This document shows positions 6,427-7,336 of a DNA stretch of 7,336 bases, in pieces. This stretch comes from Planctomycetota bacterium (GTDB lineage Bacteria > Planctomycetota > Phycisphaerae > Phycisphaerales > SM1A02): the NCBI GenBank assembly GCA_009924765.1, contig RFQW01000073.1, positions 1 through 7,336 of the forward strand, read 5' to 3'. Both the position numbers and the translations under genes were made by a program. Each line of letters begins with the position of its first letter. Within the stretch, counting starts at the first letter, position 1. The notes below the pieces were generated by a model. That model searched no databases, was not told the DNA's origin, and saw nothing but the letters and a program-made list of their open reading frames with translations.

Positions 6427-7153
6427 ATGCGAACCACTGCTACCACCGTTGCTGCCCTCGCGGCCGCCTGTCTGTCCGCCTCCGCGATGGCCGATTTCGG
6501 CCGGATCCCCGTGCCCATGACCTCGGGAACGGGCGTTGGCAACGACGGCTACTTCAACGGCACGTACCTAACCTCGATCGGTTGGCTGAACATCGGCATC
6601 AAGGCGCACGAGTATCGCAACGGCAACATGCCGGCGGGCTCCACCACCCAGTCCAGCGTGAGTGACGGCGGCACCTGGCTGAACCTTGACGCCCAGGCCC
6701 GCTACACCGCCATTGCGGGCATTGCGGCCAACAAGCCGTCGTGGAACCCGGCTGCGCCCAGCTGGGGCTTCACCTGGAGCATCGCCAGCGATCCGGAAAC
6801 CGACGTGTGGGGTCGGCCCACCGCCGGCCAGTATCTGGCAAGCATGACGATCACGCGCCCGGACACCGTTGCCGTGAACATCTTCAGCGACGTGGATGCC
6901 TCCGGCGTCTTCGGTGGCGACCCCACCAACATGGTGTGGCAGAACAACTGGAACCTGGGTTACCTGGGCGTGTTCGGCAGCGGCGTGGACGCCAACACCC
7001 TGGGTGATTGGAAGATCCGCGTCAGCGTGAAGGCCAACGACGGCTTCGGCAACTACAGCCTCGCAGGAGATCACCGTGAACGTGACGCCGGTGCCGGGTG
7101 CCGCCGCGCTGCTGGGTGTGGCGGGCCTGATGGGCCGCCGTCGCCGCGCCTGA
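6427..7153 (+). CDS. Secreted PEP-CTERM-like surface protein with the sorting tail out of frame
   Basis: A secreted protein of about 242 residues with no recognised enzymatic domain. The signal peptide is clear (basic start, AALAAACLSASAMA, predicted cleavage after Ala22). The mature body is rich in Gly, Asn, Trp and Thr, with alternating strand-like stretches such as QYLASMTITRPDTVAVNIF, as in beta-sandwich surface proteins. Frame 1 reads to FGNYSL (7062). Frame 2 then supplies QEITVNVTPVPGAAALLGVA and on to GRRRRA, stop 7151-7153: a Val-Pro-Gly, a hydrophobic helix and an Arg cluster, the layout of PEP-CTERM-type sorting signals read by exosortases. Dropping one base near 7063 joins the two smoothly. 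Without that, frame 1 runs on to 7293 through the terminator and into the opposite gene with unnatural sequence. A strong terminator follows. Function unknown; cell-surface or matrix protein is the inference. Confidence 0.85.
7060..7070 (+). other. Frame break in the PEP-CTERM-like gene (frame 1 to frame 2)
   Basis: Reading AAC TAC AGC CTC, then skipping the G at 7063 and continuing CAG GAG ATC ACC, restores NYSLQEITVNVTPVPG. One extra base, or a loss of two modulo three, explains it. There is no homopolymer at the site. A good Shine-Dalgarno-like AGGAG lies exactly here (7065-7069). Confidence 0.75.
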
Positions 7154-7180
7154 CGCGCCGTTCAACAGAATGCATGCAAC

Positions 7181-7215
7181 AACCGGCCCCGAATGCGGGG
7201 CCGGTTTTCATTTTT
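7181..7215 (+). terminator. Rho-independent terminator after the PEP-CTERM-like gene
   Basis: A perfect 10-bp stem, AACCGGCCCC (7181-7190) with GGGGCCGGTT (7197-7206), has a GAATGC loop and is followed by TTCATTTTT. It begins 27 bases after the TGA at 7153. Its downstream tail overlaps the stop codon of the opposing gene, so the stem may also serve that gene, though the T-run on that side (TTGTTG) is weak. Confidence 0.9.
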
Positions 7216-7336
7216 CGACTTCCGCGACGGTCTTGTGCGCGCCCGCATCACGCTTGCGCCCGGTCTGCATCAGCACCACGCCGCCCAGGATGAACGCCGC
7301 GGCGAAGGCCGTGCGGCCGTGCGGCGATTCGCCAAG
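7208..7336 (-). CDS. C-terminal end of a probable EamA/DMT-family transporter (partial)
   Basis: The minus strand from the window edge stays open for 42 codons to a TGA (complement of 7208-7210). It starts LGESPHGRTAFAAAFILGGV and continues VLMQTGRKRD, then a short hydrophilic tail ending AEVEK. A Leu-Gly-Glu followed by Gly-Arg and a final hydrophobic helix ending before basic residues is the usual finish of EamA-type (drug/metabolite transporter) membrane proteins. Only the last helix is visible, so the family call is tentative and no substrate can be given. The gene converges on the PEP-CTERM-like gene and shares the terminator stem. Confidence 0.6.
   Translation of the reverse strand, partial: LGESPHGRTAFAAAFILGGVVLMQTGRKRDAGAHKTVAEVEK

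Noticed and set aside
1..7336. CRISPR arrays, tRNA or rRNA genes, insertion sequences, attachment sites
   Set aside because: No regularly spaced repeats, cloverleaf-like sequence, transposase frame or terminal inverted repeats were seen.

Overview
High-GC bacterial DNA (GC-rich third codon positions throughout), most likely from a planctomycete of the Phycisphaerae type. This is inferred from a secreted protein ending in a short PEP-CTERM-like sorting tail (VPGAAALLG...GRRRRA), a SET-domain methyltransferase, a true formylglycine-generating enzyme, and start codons that mostly lack a clear Shine-Dalgarno site. No marker gene settles the taxonomy. Both window ends cut through genes.

Layout. 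(1) 1-2686, +: the 3' two-thirds or so of cobalamin-dependent methionine synthase metH. It runs from the zinc-cysteine end of the homocysteine domain through the folate, cap, B12 and AdoMet-activation domains. Its reading frame breaks at three places (about 99, 1513 and 2655), each time with a few expected residues missing. (2) 2696-3751, -: a formylglycine-generating enzyme with both catalytic cysteines and an N-terminal export/lipoprotein-like signal, convergent with metH. (3) 3752-3815: a 64-bp divergent intergenic region with a small dyad. (4) 3816-4997, +: a patatin-like phospholipase lipoprotein. (5) 5008-5766, +: a six-helix GAP/Sap (LysE-like) membrane protein, 10 bp downstream and probably co-transcribed. 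(6) 5775-6272, -: a small SET-domain protein with a post-SET cysteine cluster. (7) 6273-6426: a divergent intergenic region with a GC hairpin. (8) 6427-7153, +: a secreted PEP-CTERM-like protein whose sorting tail is in another frame than the body. (9) 7181-7215: a strong intrinsic terminator. (10) 7208-7336, -: the C-terminal end of a probable EamA/DMT transporter, too short for most ORF callers.

How the genes work together. There is no obvious single pathway. The patatin lipoprotein and the GAP-like protein form the one likely operon, plausibly lipid hydrolysis plus lipid export. Several products act in the cell envelope: the FGE, the patatin, the GAP-like protein and the PEP-CTERM-like protein. 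Strand direction alternates, with convergent pairs only 8-9 bp apart. The most notable points are the clustered frame breaks in metH, an apparently exported FGE with an intact active site, and the out-of-frame sorting signal. I see no clear evidence of a wholly new system, CRISPR array, prophage, insertion sequence or RNA gene.
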